The notes beneath the pieces were generated by a model, which was given only the letters and a program-made list of their open reading frames with translations, was not told the DNA's origin and searched no databases. From UBA5359 sp002410925 [NCBI: bacterium UBP13_UBA5359] (GTDB lineage Bacteria > UBP13 > UBA5359): a stretch of 8,791 nt of DNA. The position numbers and the translations under genes were made by a program. The DNA lies in assembly GCA_002410925.1 (NCBI GenBank), contig DHPR01000003.1:6155-14945 (forward strand), given 5' to 3'. Shown here one piece after another: positions 1-6,781 of this stretch; the stretch's first letter is position 1, and the number at the start of each line of letters is the position of its first letter.

Positions 1-822
1 AGCGATAGTATGGGTGCCAGAGACTCCGGCTGGATACAGATTTATTGCCGTGATGCTCAGGAGGCCTACGATACTTTCATACAAGCTTTACCAATCGCCG
101 AGCATGAAGATGTCCGCTTGCCGATTATGGTCTGTTACGATGGCTTTATTGTCAGTCACTCTCTGGCCAGGATAGAGATGATGACGGATGAAACGGTCAG
201 AGATTTTATCGGCCCTTACAAGGCTGTACATCCGTTGCTTGATCGTGACCACCCTGTCATCTATGGCCCGCTGGTGCTGTATGATTACTATATGGAGTTC
301 AAACGGCAGCAGGCGGAGGCTATGAACCGGGCTTTGGAGGTAGTCTTTGAGATAGGAAAACGTTTTGGTGAGGCCAGCGGCAGAAGCTATGGTCTGATAG
401 ACAGCTACCGCATGGAAGATGCTGATATAGCTTTGGCGGCGCTCTCCTCCACAGCCCGTACAGCCGAAGTTATAGCCGATGAACTTCGCGATCAGGGTAT
501 TCGCGCCGGAGTGATCACTCCTCGGGTTTTCCGGCCATTTCCGGCTAAGGCTTTGCTTCAGGCATTGGGTGGCATAAAGGCGCTTGGAGTGCTTGATCGG
601 GCTGATTCCATCGGAGCCGGCATGGCGCCACTGGCAGCCGACATAGGGGCGGCTCTTCAATCGGCCGGGAGCGATATCAGGCTCTATAACCGTGTCTACG
701 GGCTGGGCGGCAGAGATTTGACCCTGAGCGATTTCAAGAGCTTTTTTCTATCCCTGGAGCGTGCCGGACGAGGGGAGGAAATGCCGGCTCATTTTGGTTA
801 TCTTGGTGTAAGGGGGAATTAA
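1..822 (+). CDS. porA: Pyruvate (2-oxoacid):ferredoxin oxidoreductase, alpha subunit, 5'-truncated by window edge
   Basis: The frame is open from base 1 (Ser-Asp-Ser before the first Met at base 10), and the protein starts mid-domain, so this is the C-terminal ~273 residues of a subunit usually near 390 residues; the Met at base 10 is internal. The subunit pairs with the TPP-binding beta chain to decarboxylate a 2-oxoacid to acyl-CoA, reducing ferredoxin in the cytoplasm. Visible are the ARDSGWIQ and MVCYDGF-type segments of the alpha pyrimidine-binding domain, followed by the PFOR domain II (transketolase C-like) region with a SSTARTAEVIADEL stretch and VFRPFPAKAL, the usual position of the conserved RPFP motif. 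Three bases separate it from porB, so they form one operon; gamma and delta subunits probably lie upstream. Pyruvate is the most likely substrate, but 2-oxoisovalerate or another oxoacid cannot be excluded from this fragment. Confidence 0.93.
   Translation, partial: SDSMGARDSGWIQIYCRDAQEAYDTFIQALPIAEHEDVRLPIMVCYDGFIVSHSLARIEMMTDETVRDFIGPYKAVHPLLDRDHPVIYGPLVLYDYYMEFKRQQAEAMNRALEVVFEIGKRFGEASGRSYGLIDSYRMEDADIALAALSSTARTAEVIADELRDQGIRAGVITPRVFRPFPAKALLQALGGIKALGVLDRADSIGAGMAPLAADIGAALQSAGSDIRLYNRVYGLGGRDLTLSDFKSFFLSLERAGRGEEMPAHFGYLGVRGN
811..816 (+). promoter_or_regulatory. Ribosome binding site of porB
   Basis: AGGGGG lies 9 bases before the porB ATG at 826, inside the last codons of porA. 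This supports that start and translation coupled to the end of porA. Confidence 0.6.
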
Positions 823-825
823 TCT

Positions 826-1749
826 ATGGCGATCAAACTGAAAGAGATATCCAAGAAGAAGCCGCTCTTTACCGGTGGCCATCGTCTGTGTGCGGGCTGC
901 GGAGCGGCCGTTATCGCACGCCAGGTCATGAATATGGTGGATGAGCCGGTGATCATAGGTAACGGCACTGGATGCCTGGAGGTTACTACGTCTATCTATC
1001 CTTTCAGCAGTTGGAATGTTTCTTGGATACATAGCGCCTTTCCCAATACTGCCTCTACCATAGCCGGAGTGGAATCTGCCTGGAGGGCACTTCGTGATTT
1101 TGAAGAGATGAAAGATAATTATCGTTTTATTGCTTTTGCCGGTGATGGGGGTACTTACGATATTGGGCTACAGGCTCTATCCGGGGCGATAGAGCGAGGC
1201 CATAGATTTCTATACATATGCTATAACAACCAGGCATATATGAACACCGGCTATCAGCGCTCCGGCGCTACTCCGGTATCCAGCTGGAGCAGCACTACTC
1301 CCGTAGGTGCGAAGCAGAAGGGGAAACCGGGGCGTAGCAAGGACCTGACCGCTATTATGGCTGCTCACAAAATACCGTATGTCGCTCAGGCATCACCTGG
1401 ATTCTGGCACGATCTTATGCTTAAAGTGGAGCGGGCGCTGCAGATAGACGGACCGTCATTCATAAATGTCATCCAGCCCTGTGTTCCGGGGTGGGGCATT
1501 CTTCCTCGGGATTCCATGAGGCTGGCCAGGCTGGCTGTAGATACTTGCTACTGGCCTTTATACGAAATAACCGATGGGCAGGAGTGTACTATTAATTATC
1601 ATCCCAAAGAGAGGTTGCCGCTGACGGAATTTCTCTCTCCCCAAAAGAGGTTCAAGCATTTGCTCAAGGATGAGAACAGGACGCTGTTGGAGCAGCTTCA
1701 GGCCGAAGTGGATACCGATTGGGAGATGCTTAGGGGCAGTCTCAGATGA
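826..1749 (+). CDS. porB: Pyruvate (2-oxoacid):ferredoxin oxidoreductase, TPP-binding beta subunit
   Basis: A complete 307-residue chain of the normal length for PorB. It binds thiamine diphosphate and the proximal [4Fe-4S] cluster, and works with the PorA chain in oxidative decarboxylation of a 2-oxoacid with ferredoxin as acceptor. The TPP/Mg motif starts at G106-D107-G108 and ends at N134-N135. Cluster ligands appear intact: C22 and C25 (CAGC), C50 (GTGC) and C219 (PCVPGW), matching the four-Cys pattern of PFOR domain VI. The YQRSGATP and IMAAHKIPYVA segments are typical of the family, as is the C-terminal WPLYEI and RFKHL part. The start is supported by AGGGGG upstream and by the family N-terminus (FTGGHRLCAGCG at about residue 15). 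A hairpin overlaps its stop codon, suggesting that the por operon ends here. Confidence 0.95.
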   Translation: MAIKLKEISKKKPLFTGGHRLCAGCGAAVIARQVMNMVDEPVIIGNGTGCLEVTTSIYPFSSWNVSWIHSAFPNTASTIAGVESAWRALRDFEEMKDNYRFIAFAGDGGTYDIGLQALSGAIERGHRFLYICYNNQAYMNTGYQRSGATPVSSWSSTTPVGAKQKGKPGRSKDLTAIMAAHKIPYVAQASPGFWHDLMLKVERALQIDGPSFINVIQPCVPGWGILPRDSMRLARLAVDTCYWPLYEITDGQECTINYHPKERLPLTEFLSPQKRFKHLLKDENRTLLEQLQAEVDTDWEMLRGSLR

Positions 1750-1765
1750 AGCCGGCGCTTCATTT
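1744..1765 (+). terminator. Hairpin overlapping the porB stop codon, possible weak terminator
   Basis: ATGAAGC (1746-1752) and GCTTCAT (1757-1763) are perfect inverted repeats around a CGGC tetraloop. The stem extends by one G:T and one A:T pair to 1744-1765. The TGA stop of porB (1747-1749) is inside the left arm. Only a short TTTAT run follows, so it is not a classic intrinsic terminator; it could instead be a 3'-end stabilising or pausing hairpin. The following gap and promoter support an operon end here. Confidence 0.4.
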
Positions 1766-1835
1766 ATGGATGCTCAAGCGCTCGGAGTAGGATATAGCGG
1801 TGCCATGGCGAATATTATATTATAGGCCTGATACC

Positions 1836-1865
1836 TTAACATATTAATAGCGGCTGAATTAAAAT
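1836..1865 (+). promoter_or_regulatory. Candidate sigma-A/sigma-70-like promoter for the hybrid kinase gene
   Basis: TTAACA (1836-1841, 5 of 6 to TTGACA) and TAAAAT (1860-1865, 5 of 6 to TATAAT) are spaced by 18 bases within an AT-rich stretch. Transcription would start near 1872, giving a leader of about 44 bases before the GTG at 1916. The position after a likely operon end fits. The call rests on consensus matching by eye. Confidence 0.45.
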
Positions 1866-1868
1866 GTA

Positions 1869-1889
1869 GGAATCTGGCTGGTGGATTCC
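1869..1889. repeat. Short inverted repeat at the predicted transcription start
   Basis: GGAATC (1869-1874) and GATTCC (1884-1889) are perfect 6-bp arms separated by 9 bases. They sit immediately downstream of the candidate -10 box and span the predicted start site, the usual place for a repressor operator. Six-base arms also arise by chance, so the functional reading is weak. Confidence 0.3.
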
Positions 1890-1900
1890 GCATTCGTGGC

Positions 1901-1908
1901 GGGAGAAA
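1901..1908 (+). promoter_or_regulatory. Ribosome binding site deciding the GTG start of the hybrid kinase
   Basis: GGGAGAAAG-like purine run starting at 1901, with GGGAG ending 10 bases before GTG 1916. There is no in-frame ATG near by, and the PocR domain begins within the first residues, so GTG is the best start. Confidence 0.5.
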
Positions 1909-1915
1909 GCGGATA

Positions 1916-3967
1916 GTGTTTTCTTACTGTTTTTCAGACCTGGTGGATTTGGAGCGTCTGAAAGAGTTACTGGAGAGTTTTAGCGTTATTGCCGGTGTGG
2001 CGGTAGCAATCTTTGATCCCGATGACAAGACACTGATTGCAGCTGGTTGGCAGGAGATATGTACCCGGTTTCATAGAGCCTCTCCTCTAACCGCTGTTCG
2101 TTGCCAGGAGAGCGATGCTCGAATCAAGGAAAAATCGTACACCGATATCGGCACGGGCTACCGATGTTCGAATGGTCTCTTTGACTATGCCTGTCCTATT
2201 ATTATTGAGGGCACCCATCTGGCTACTCTTTTTATCGGTCAGTTTTTTTTGGAACCTCCGGATGAAGACTTTTTCAGGCAGCAAGCCAGGGAATGCGGTT
2301 TTAATGAGCAGGAATATATAAAGGCATTGCATAAAGTACCGGTTCTATCTGAAGATAATATAACAACCGTTCTTCGCTTTATCACCGGATTATCCAATAT
2401 TTTGGTTCATATGGGGCTTGAGCGCCTAAAAAATCTCAAGGTTGCCGAAGAGGCTATTGTGACTGAAAAAGCTTTGCAGAAGAGCCGGGAGAGGTATCGT
2501 GCTTTTGTAGAATCTACTGTAGATATGGTCTTTCTCAAGGATGAAAACTTCAGATACACAATGGTTAATAAGAGTTTGGCGAATTTTTTCGATAGAAGAG
2601 AGGAGGAGATACTCGGCAGGGAGGATTATGATTTTATGCCGGCAGATGTTGCCGAGCTCTACCGTAAATCCGATTTGCGGGCTATCAGTGCAGGCTGTGT
2701 AGTTGTTGAGGAAGGAAATATAGGCAATAGATTTTTTGAAGCGAGAAAGTACCCGGTAATACTTGACAACGGGTGTATAGGCGTTGGCGGATATATTAGG
2801 GATGTGACGAAAAAAAGGCAGCTGGAAGAGCAGATGCTTCAGACTTCCAAGCTGGAATCTCTGGGTAAGCTGGCCGGCGGCGTTGCTCATGAATTCAACA
2901 ATCTGCTTACCGGAATAATCGGTTATACTCAGTTGATAATGCAGAGTCGGGTGGTAGATGATTCGGCTCTGGCAGACCTTGATCAGGTTCTACAATTGGG
3001 CAATCGTGCTACAGAGCTGACCGGGCAACTTCTGGCTTTTGGTCGGAGCCAGGCGGTGTTGCCGAGGATAATCAACATCAACGATGCGGTGGAAAAGACG
3101 CTAAAGATGATAAAACATCTTATCGGTGAGGATATTACGCTGCAATTCAAACCGGATCCCGATCTTCACAGCGTTAAGATCGACCCCGGGCAGATAGAGC
3201 AGGTGCTGATGAATCTAGCCCTTAACTCGCGTGATGCCATGCCTGAAGGCGGTATTTTATCTATGGAAACAATGAATGTGATTTTGAATCAGGAGTTTGT
3301 GGTCAGGCATGCCGGCAGCCGGGAGGGCGAATATGTTATGTTGGCAGTGGCTGATAACGGCAGTGGTATGGACAGAGAAACGTTGGAGCATATATTTGAT
3401 CCGTTTTTTACCACCAAAGAAGTGGGACGCGGAACCGGCCTGGGCTTGGCTATGGTTTACGGCATCGTCAAGCAGCATAACGGTTGCATTTACGCTAATA
3501 GTGTTTCAGGAAAGGGCACTCTTTTTCGGATATATCTCCCACAGGCCGATCAAGATGCCGAGATTATTGAAACGAATATCGTTAAAGCAGAATCACTTGC
3601 CGGTAACGAGACTATACTCTTGGTAGAGGATGAGGAGCATTTGCGCGTTCTGATAGAGCGTATACTGAGAGAGAAGGGATATAGCGTATATGCTGCAGCC
3701 TCTCCATCTGAGGCAGAGTCTTTATTTGTGAAGTACGCGGGTAGAATGGATCTTTTACTTACCGATATGATCATGCCGGAATGTGACGGCCGTACTCTGT
3801 ATAACAGGTTATCAGAGAAAATGGCTAGCCTTAAAGTACTCTTTATGTCCGGTTACGTGGCGGCAATTCCTGGCGGAACAGGGGATAATTATATCCAGAA
3901 GCCCTTCATGCCGGAGGAATTATACCGCAAAATGAGAAATGTTCTGGATGGCTATCAGCAGGCTTGA
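1916..3967 (+). CDS. PocR-PAS hybrid sensor histidine kinase with C-terminal receiver domain
   Basis: A 683-residue cytoplasmic signalling protein with no transmembrane segment. Domains in order: PocR ligand-binding sensor (about 1-170, with [15 protein letters not shown] at the start and [14 protein letters not shown] and GQFFLEPPD in the core); a short helical linker; PAS (about 193-297); HisKA with phosphoacceptor H325 in AHEFNNLL; HATPase with N433/N437 (N box), D480-N481-G482 (DNGSG, G1) and G506-T507-G508-L509-G510 (G2); and a receiver (about 568-680) with acidic pair E571/D572, phospho-acceptor D617, a FMSGY segment and K662. All residues needed for autophosphorylation and phosphotransfer are present. 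PocR domains are thought to bind small organic ligands, as in the 1,2-propanediol regulator PocR; the ligand here is unknown. There is no DNA-binding output domain, so a separate Hpt or response regulator is expected outside the window. It starts with GTG and is preceded by a promoter-like sequence. Confidence 0.93.
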   Translation: MFSYCFSDLVDLERLKELLESFSVIAGVAVAIFDPDDKTLIAAGWQEICTRFHRASPLTAVRCQESDARIKEKSYTDIGTGYRCSNGLFDYACPIIIEGTHLATLFIGQFFLEPPDEDFFRQQARECGFNEQEYIKALHKVPVLSEDNITTVLRFITGLSNILVHMGLERLKNLKVAEEAIVTEKALQKSRERYRAFVESTVDMVFLKDENFRYTMVNKSLANFFDRREEEILGREDYDFMPADVAELYRKSDLRAISAGCVVVEEGNIGNRFFEARKYPVILDNGCIGVGGYIRDVTKKRQLEEQMLQTSKLESLGKLAGGVAHEFNNLLTGIIGYTQLIMQSRVVDDSALADLDQVLQLGNRATELTGQLLAFGRSQAVLPRIININDAVEKTLKMIKHLIGEDITLQFKPDPDLHSVKIDPGQIEQVLMNLALNSRDAMPEGGILSMETMNVILNQEFVVRHAGSREGEYVMLAVADNGSGMDRETLEHIFDPFFTTKEVGRGTGLGLAMVYGIVKQHNGCIYANSVSGKGTLFRIYLPQADQDAEIIETNIVKAESLAGNETILLVEDEEHLRVLIERILREKGYSVYAAASPSEAESLFVKYAGRMDLLLTDMIMPECDGRTLYNRLSEKMASLKVLFMSGYVAAIPGGTGDNYIQKPFMPEELYRKMRNVLDGYQQA

Positions 3968-4015
3968 CACCCTTTTCATATCAGGAATGCTTTGTGCAGC
4001 CATATCCGCAAAGGC

Positions 4016-4024
4016 TGTTATGAT
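4016..4024 (+). promoter_or_regulatory. Candidate extended -10 promoter upstream of the CstB-like gene
   Basis: TGTTATGAT combines a TG dinucleotide, one spacer base and TATGAT (5 of 6 to TATAAT). No convincing -35 hexamer lies 16-18 bases upstream. Transcription would begin near 4031, about 27 bases before ATG 4058. Co-transcription from the kinase gene is an equally good alternative. Confidence 0.3.
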
Positions 4025-4044
4025 ATTGCCTGCAACGGCAAATA

Positions 4045-4051
4045 GAGGTGG
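4045..4051 (+). promoter_or_regulatory. Ribosome binding site of the CstB-like gene
   Basis: GAGGTGG ends 6 bases before the ATG at 4058, a well-placed Shine-Dalgarno that fixes the start. Just upstream, TTGCC (4026-4030) and GGCAA (4037-4041) can form a 5-bp hairpin with a 6-base loop, which is too small to call regulatory. Confidence 0.65.
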
Positions 4052-4057
4052 CTGCCA

Positions 4058-5461
4058 ATGCTTTTTCAACGTATCGAATCCGAGGGGCTGGCACATTATT
4101 CATATATTGTGGGCGATCATAACGAAGCATTCGTTATTGATCCGCGACGCGATGTCGACGTTTATTTGGAAACGGCATCTCATAACGGATACAGAATAAG
4201 ATATGTGCTTGAAACTCACAGACATGAAGATTTCGTAACCGGCTCACTTGAATTGGCAGTACAGGCAGAAGCCGAATTATGGCATGCGGACACTCAATGG
4301 GATTACCGTTTTGGCCAAGGTGTTCGTGATGGGCAAACTTGGGAAGTGGGCAGGCTCAGGCTGCAGGCTATACATGCGCCGGGGCATACTCCGGGATTGA
4401 TGTGTTACCTGCTTTATGATTCAGAGGGGGTTCCATGGATTCTCTTTAGCGGTGATGTGCTCTTTGCCGGTGATGTCGGACGCATGGATCTGATGGGGCT
4501 TGAACGATTACCGGAAATGGCGGGGCTGATGTATGATACGCTCTTTAACCGTATCCTGCAATTGGATGATGGTACTATCATCTGCCCTGCTCACGGATTC
4601 GGTTCTATCTGTGGTGCATCTATTGTCGATCGGCCATGGACCACTATAGGTCTGGAGCGTAAATATAACCCTCGCTTGCATTATACCGATAGGTCTGCCT
4701 TTATTGCTGCCGCTCAATTGTTGGAACGGCCGCCTTATTTTAATCGGATGGAGAGCCTCAATACGGAGGGCCCTCCGCTGCTGGGAACGCTGCCGGCGCC
4801 TGTGCCGCTCATGCCGGATAGTTTTGCTGCCAGAAGAGATCACGGTTTTCTACTGGATACCAGAATGGAGCTGGGGTTTGGTGCAGCTCACATTCCCGGA
4901 GCACTATCAATATGGCTTAAGGGGCTGCCGGTTTTCGCCGGGTGGTTTGTTCCATATGAGAGGCCTATTCTGATGATTAATGAAAGAGATGATGATGCTG
5001 AGAGAGCAGTAAGGTATCTTATCAGGCTCGGTTACGATAATATAGAGGCTCGGCTTGCAGGCGATATGCTTGCCTGGCATAAATCCGGTCGTGAAAGTCA
5101 GACCGTGGCGATGGTAAAAGTTCAGGATCTTTGTCGACGTCTTGATGCCGATGAGCATATCTGGATACTGGATGTGCGCAGTCAGGAGGAGCTGGATGAG
5201 GAGGGCAGTATTCCCGGTGCGCATCATATCCCCATCACACATATTCTCGATCATATAGATGAAATACCGAAGGATAGAAGCGCCTATGTCATCTGTAGCA
5301 GCGGGTTATGTTCAATGATTATTATCAGTTTATTGCAGGACAAAGGGTGGAATAATTTAGTTGAGGTCCTTGGCGGCGTAGCCGGATGGCGCTCCAAGTC
5401 TTGCGATATGGGGGCCAACTCTTTACACTTGGCAAAACATTCAATGAAACAAACGAAATAG
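4058..5461 (+). CDS. CstB-like persulfide dioxygenase / rhodanese fusion (MBL fold + pseudo-rhodanese + rhodanese)
   Basis: A 467-residue cytoplasmic protein with three domains. The N-terminal metallo-beta-lactamase fold (about 1-240) has H54-x-H56-x-D58, H110 in HAPGHTPG, D133 in FSGD and H179 in CPAHG. This includes the His/His/Asp set used by ETHE1-type persulfide dioxygenases, which oxidise glutathione- or CoA-persulfide to sulfite on mononuclear iron. A first rhodanese-like domain (about 245-345) has N308 where the catalytic Cys would be, so it is probably inactive. A second rhodanese domain (about 355-450) keeps C413 in the loop C-S-S-G-L-C-S. MBL, dead rhodanese, live rhodanese is the arrangement described for Staphylococcus aureus CstB, which has a catalytic rhodanese Cys near residue 408. 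The inferred job is sulfide/persulfide detoxification or sulfane sulfur transfer. Odd: the usual loop Arg is C418. The substrate is not proven, and a hydrolase role for the MBL part remains possible. Confidence 0.87.
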   Translation: MLFQRIESEGLAHYSYIVGDHNEAFVIDPRRDVDVYLETASHNGYRIRYVLETHRHEDFVTGSLELAVQAEAELWHADTQWDYRFGQGVRDGQTWEVGRLRLQAIHAPGHTPGLMCYLLYDSEGVPWILFSGDVLFAGDVGRMDLMGLERLPEMAGLMYDTLFNRILQLDDGTIICPAHGFGSICGASIVDRPWTTIGLERKYNPRLHYTDRSAFIAAAQLLERPPYFNRMESLNTEGPPLLGTLPAPVPLMPDSFAARRDHGFLLDTRMELGFGAAHIPGALSIWLKGLPVFAGWFVPYERPILMINERDDDAERAVRYLIRLGYDNIEARLAGDMLAWHKSGRESQTVAMVKVQDLCRRLDADEHIWILDVRSQEELDEEGSIPGAHHIPITHILDHIDEIPKDRSAYVICSSGLCSMIIISLLQDKGWNNLVEVLGGVAGWRSKSCDMGANSLHLAKHSMKQTK

Positions 5462-5462
5462 G

Positions 5463-5538
5463 ATCAGAAGGTTACATTAAACATTTTTCCCGGTTATGTC
5501 GCCGCATCCGCTCCCGGATTTGGAAGGCTTCTTCTGAT
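5463..5538. repeat. 8-bp inverted repeat spanning the spacer before the M48 protease gene
   Basis: ATCAGAAG (5463-5470, starting two bases after the CstB-like stop codon) is the exact reverse complement of CTTCTGAT (5531-5538). The arms are 60 bases apart. A weak long-range stem could form in the transcript, but there is no U-run, so I do not call it a terminator. CCGGATT also occurs twice as a direct repeat (5513-5519 and 5542-5548). Confidence 0.3.
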
Positions 5539-5566
5539 TGACCGGATTCTTTTTCCGTGATAGCCT
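5538..5566 (+). promoter_or_regulatory. Tentative promoter for the M48 protease gene
   Basis: TTGACC (5538-5543, 5 of 6 to the -35 consensus) is followed after 17 bases by TAGCCT (5561-5566, 3 of 6, but of the TAnnnT type). If used, transcription would start at about 5573, which is the GTG start codon itself. No Shine-Dalgarno is visible. This is consensus matching by eye and is weak. Confidence 0.25.
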
Positions 5567-5572
5567 AAATAT

Positions 5573-6781
5573 GTGAAGACTATTTTAAGGCATATACCAT
5601 CGTTGCCCGTGCTCAAAAAATGGACCCGGCTTCTTTGCATTTCCATTTCTTTATATCTCTCTGTTTTGCTCATCTTTCTCCGTCCGGCAACTCTCTTTTC
5701 GTTTCCGTATGTTCAGAGTGTTGCCGCTTCGGCAGCGGCTGGAACGCAGCGGCCGGAAGCTGCCGGTAGAGGAACTGCCGAAGATACTCAGGTGGGAAAA
5801 CGTGCTGCCGAAGAAGTAGAAAAGGCTTTCAAGATAGTCAAAGACCCTGATATGCAATCACGCCTTGAAGAGATAGGTAACCGTCTGGTAAAGGCTACAG
5901 GAGATAAACGCTTTGAATTTCATTTCAAAATCCTTGAAGAGAGAGCTGGAGCCAATGCCTTTGCTCTTCCCGGAGGCTTTATCTATGTCGGTGTTTCTCT
6001 CATGCATCGGCTGCGTACAGACCATGAGTTAGCCGGAGTATTAGGTCATGAGATTGCCCACGTAGTTCTAAGGCACGGAAGGAAGCAACAGGAGCAGGGA
6101 GCCAAATATAGTTGGTATGCTCTGGCGGCGCTTATTCTGACCCAGGATACACGGGTAGCTGCTATGAGCACTCTTCTGCTGATGGATAAATTAAGCACCT
6201 ACAGCGTTGAAATGGAAAAGGAAGCTGATCGAGCAGCAATAGGATATGTAATATCTGCCGGTTATGATCCCGTTGGGTTGTTGACCTTTCTTGAACATCT
6301 CTCCAAAAGCGCTACAGGTCTGGTGGATAATATGGGTGTTTACCAGACCCATCCCTATTCTGATGAACGCATAGCCCTTGTCAGGCAGGAATTGGAGGCG
6401 CGTTCAATTCCTCTTACCTGGCGGCAGGCCAGCGGTAGATTCATTGTTAGCTGCAGAGCCTCTGCAGTTGGCGGAGCTGAGGTGCTGGTAGACGATAAAG
6501 CGGTCTTTCATCTGGCCGATATCGATGGCCAAGCCGCTATGCAACGGGCTGGCAGGATTGCTGCGCGCCTTAATGAGGAGCTGGATAGATCCCCTCAGAT
6601 ACGCGATGTGGCAGTAGAAATGCAAGGTCTGAAAGCAATCATCTTGTTGAGAGGGCGGGAGTTGGCTATACTCAGCCAGCAAGATGCTATCCTGGCAGGC
6701 AAGGACCTGAAAGCTATAGTTGATACCGCAACCACATCACTGAAGGATATTATCTGGCGGATGATTCTGGACCGCTGGTAA
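5573..6781 (+). CDS. Exported M48-family zinc metalloprotease with C-terminal extra domain
   Basis: A 402-residue protein. A basic N-terminus and a hydrophobic stretch (about residues 19-50) form a signal peptide or membrane anchor, placing the catalytic part outside the cytoplasm. The peptidase domain (about 70-275) has the zinc motif H159-E160-I161-A162-H163 and the third ligand E217 in KEADRAA, with the typical ANAFALPGGFIYV segment at 127-139. This places it with the BepA/LoiP/Oma1-like M48 group, which degrades or quality-controls envelope proteins. Residues from about 289 to 402 form a separate alpha/beta module that is not part of the peptidase. The GTG start at 5573 is chosen because the ATG two bases earlier reads straight into TGA; the next in-frame option is GTG at codon 13. 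No Shine-Dalgarno is seen for either. The 3' end overlaps the convergent phosphatase gene by 32 bases. Confidence 0.9.
   Translation: MKTILRHIPSLPVLKKWTRLLCISISLYLSVLLIFLRPATLFSFPYVQSVAASAAAGTQRPEAAGRGTAEDTQVGKRAAEEVEKAFKIVKDPDMQSRLEEIGNRLVKATGDKRFEFHFKILEERAGANAFALPGGFIYVGVSLMHRLRTDHELAGVLGHEIAHVVLRHGRKQQEQGAKYSWYALAALILTQDTRVAAMSTLLLMDKLSTYSVEMEKEADRAAIGYVISAGYDPVGLLTFLEHLSKSATGLVDNMGVYQTHPYSDERIALVRQELEARSIPLTWRQASGRFIVSCRASAVGGAEVLVDDKAVFHLADIDGQAAMQRAGRIAARLNEELDRSPQIRDVAVEMQGLKAIILLRGRELAILSQQDAILAGKDLKAIVDTATTSLKDIIWRMILDRW

Noticed and set aside
88-660. Long minus-strand open frame (190 codons) across porA
   Set aside because: It is antiparallel to a clearly conserved porA sequence and its translation shows no domain-like pattern; it is a shadow.
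2426-2890. Minus-strand open frame of 154 codons inside the hybrid kinase gene
   Set aside because: The plus strand there encodes PAS and HisKA sequence with intact motifs; the reverse frame has no recognisable features.
3297-3626. Plus-strand open frame of 109 codons out of frame with the kinase
   Set aside because: The HATPase G1 and G2 motifs in the main frame explain this DNA, and no frameshift is needed.
3964-3969. Perfect TTGACA overlapping the kinase stop codon
   Set aside because: No acceptable -10 hexamer lies 16-18 bases downstream; the extended -10 at 4016-4024 is too far away to pair with it.
4508-4843. Minus-strand open frame within the CstB-like gene
   Set aside because: The region between the MBL and first rhodanese domain is continuous in the main frame; the antisense frame is Arg/Ser-rich noise.
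5542-5560. T-rich TTCTTTTT run as a terminator after the CstB-like gene
   Set aside because: No stable GC-rich stem directly precedes the T run, so it does not meet the intrinsic terminator pattern.
5571-5573. ATG as the M48 protease start
   Set aside because: It is followed immediately by TGA in its own frame; the signal-peptide frame begins at GTG 5573.
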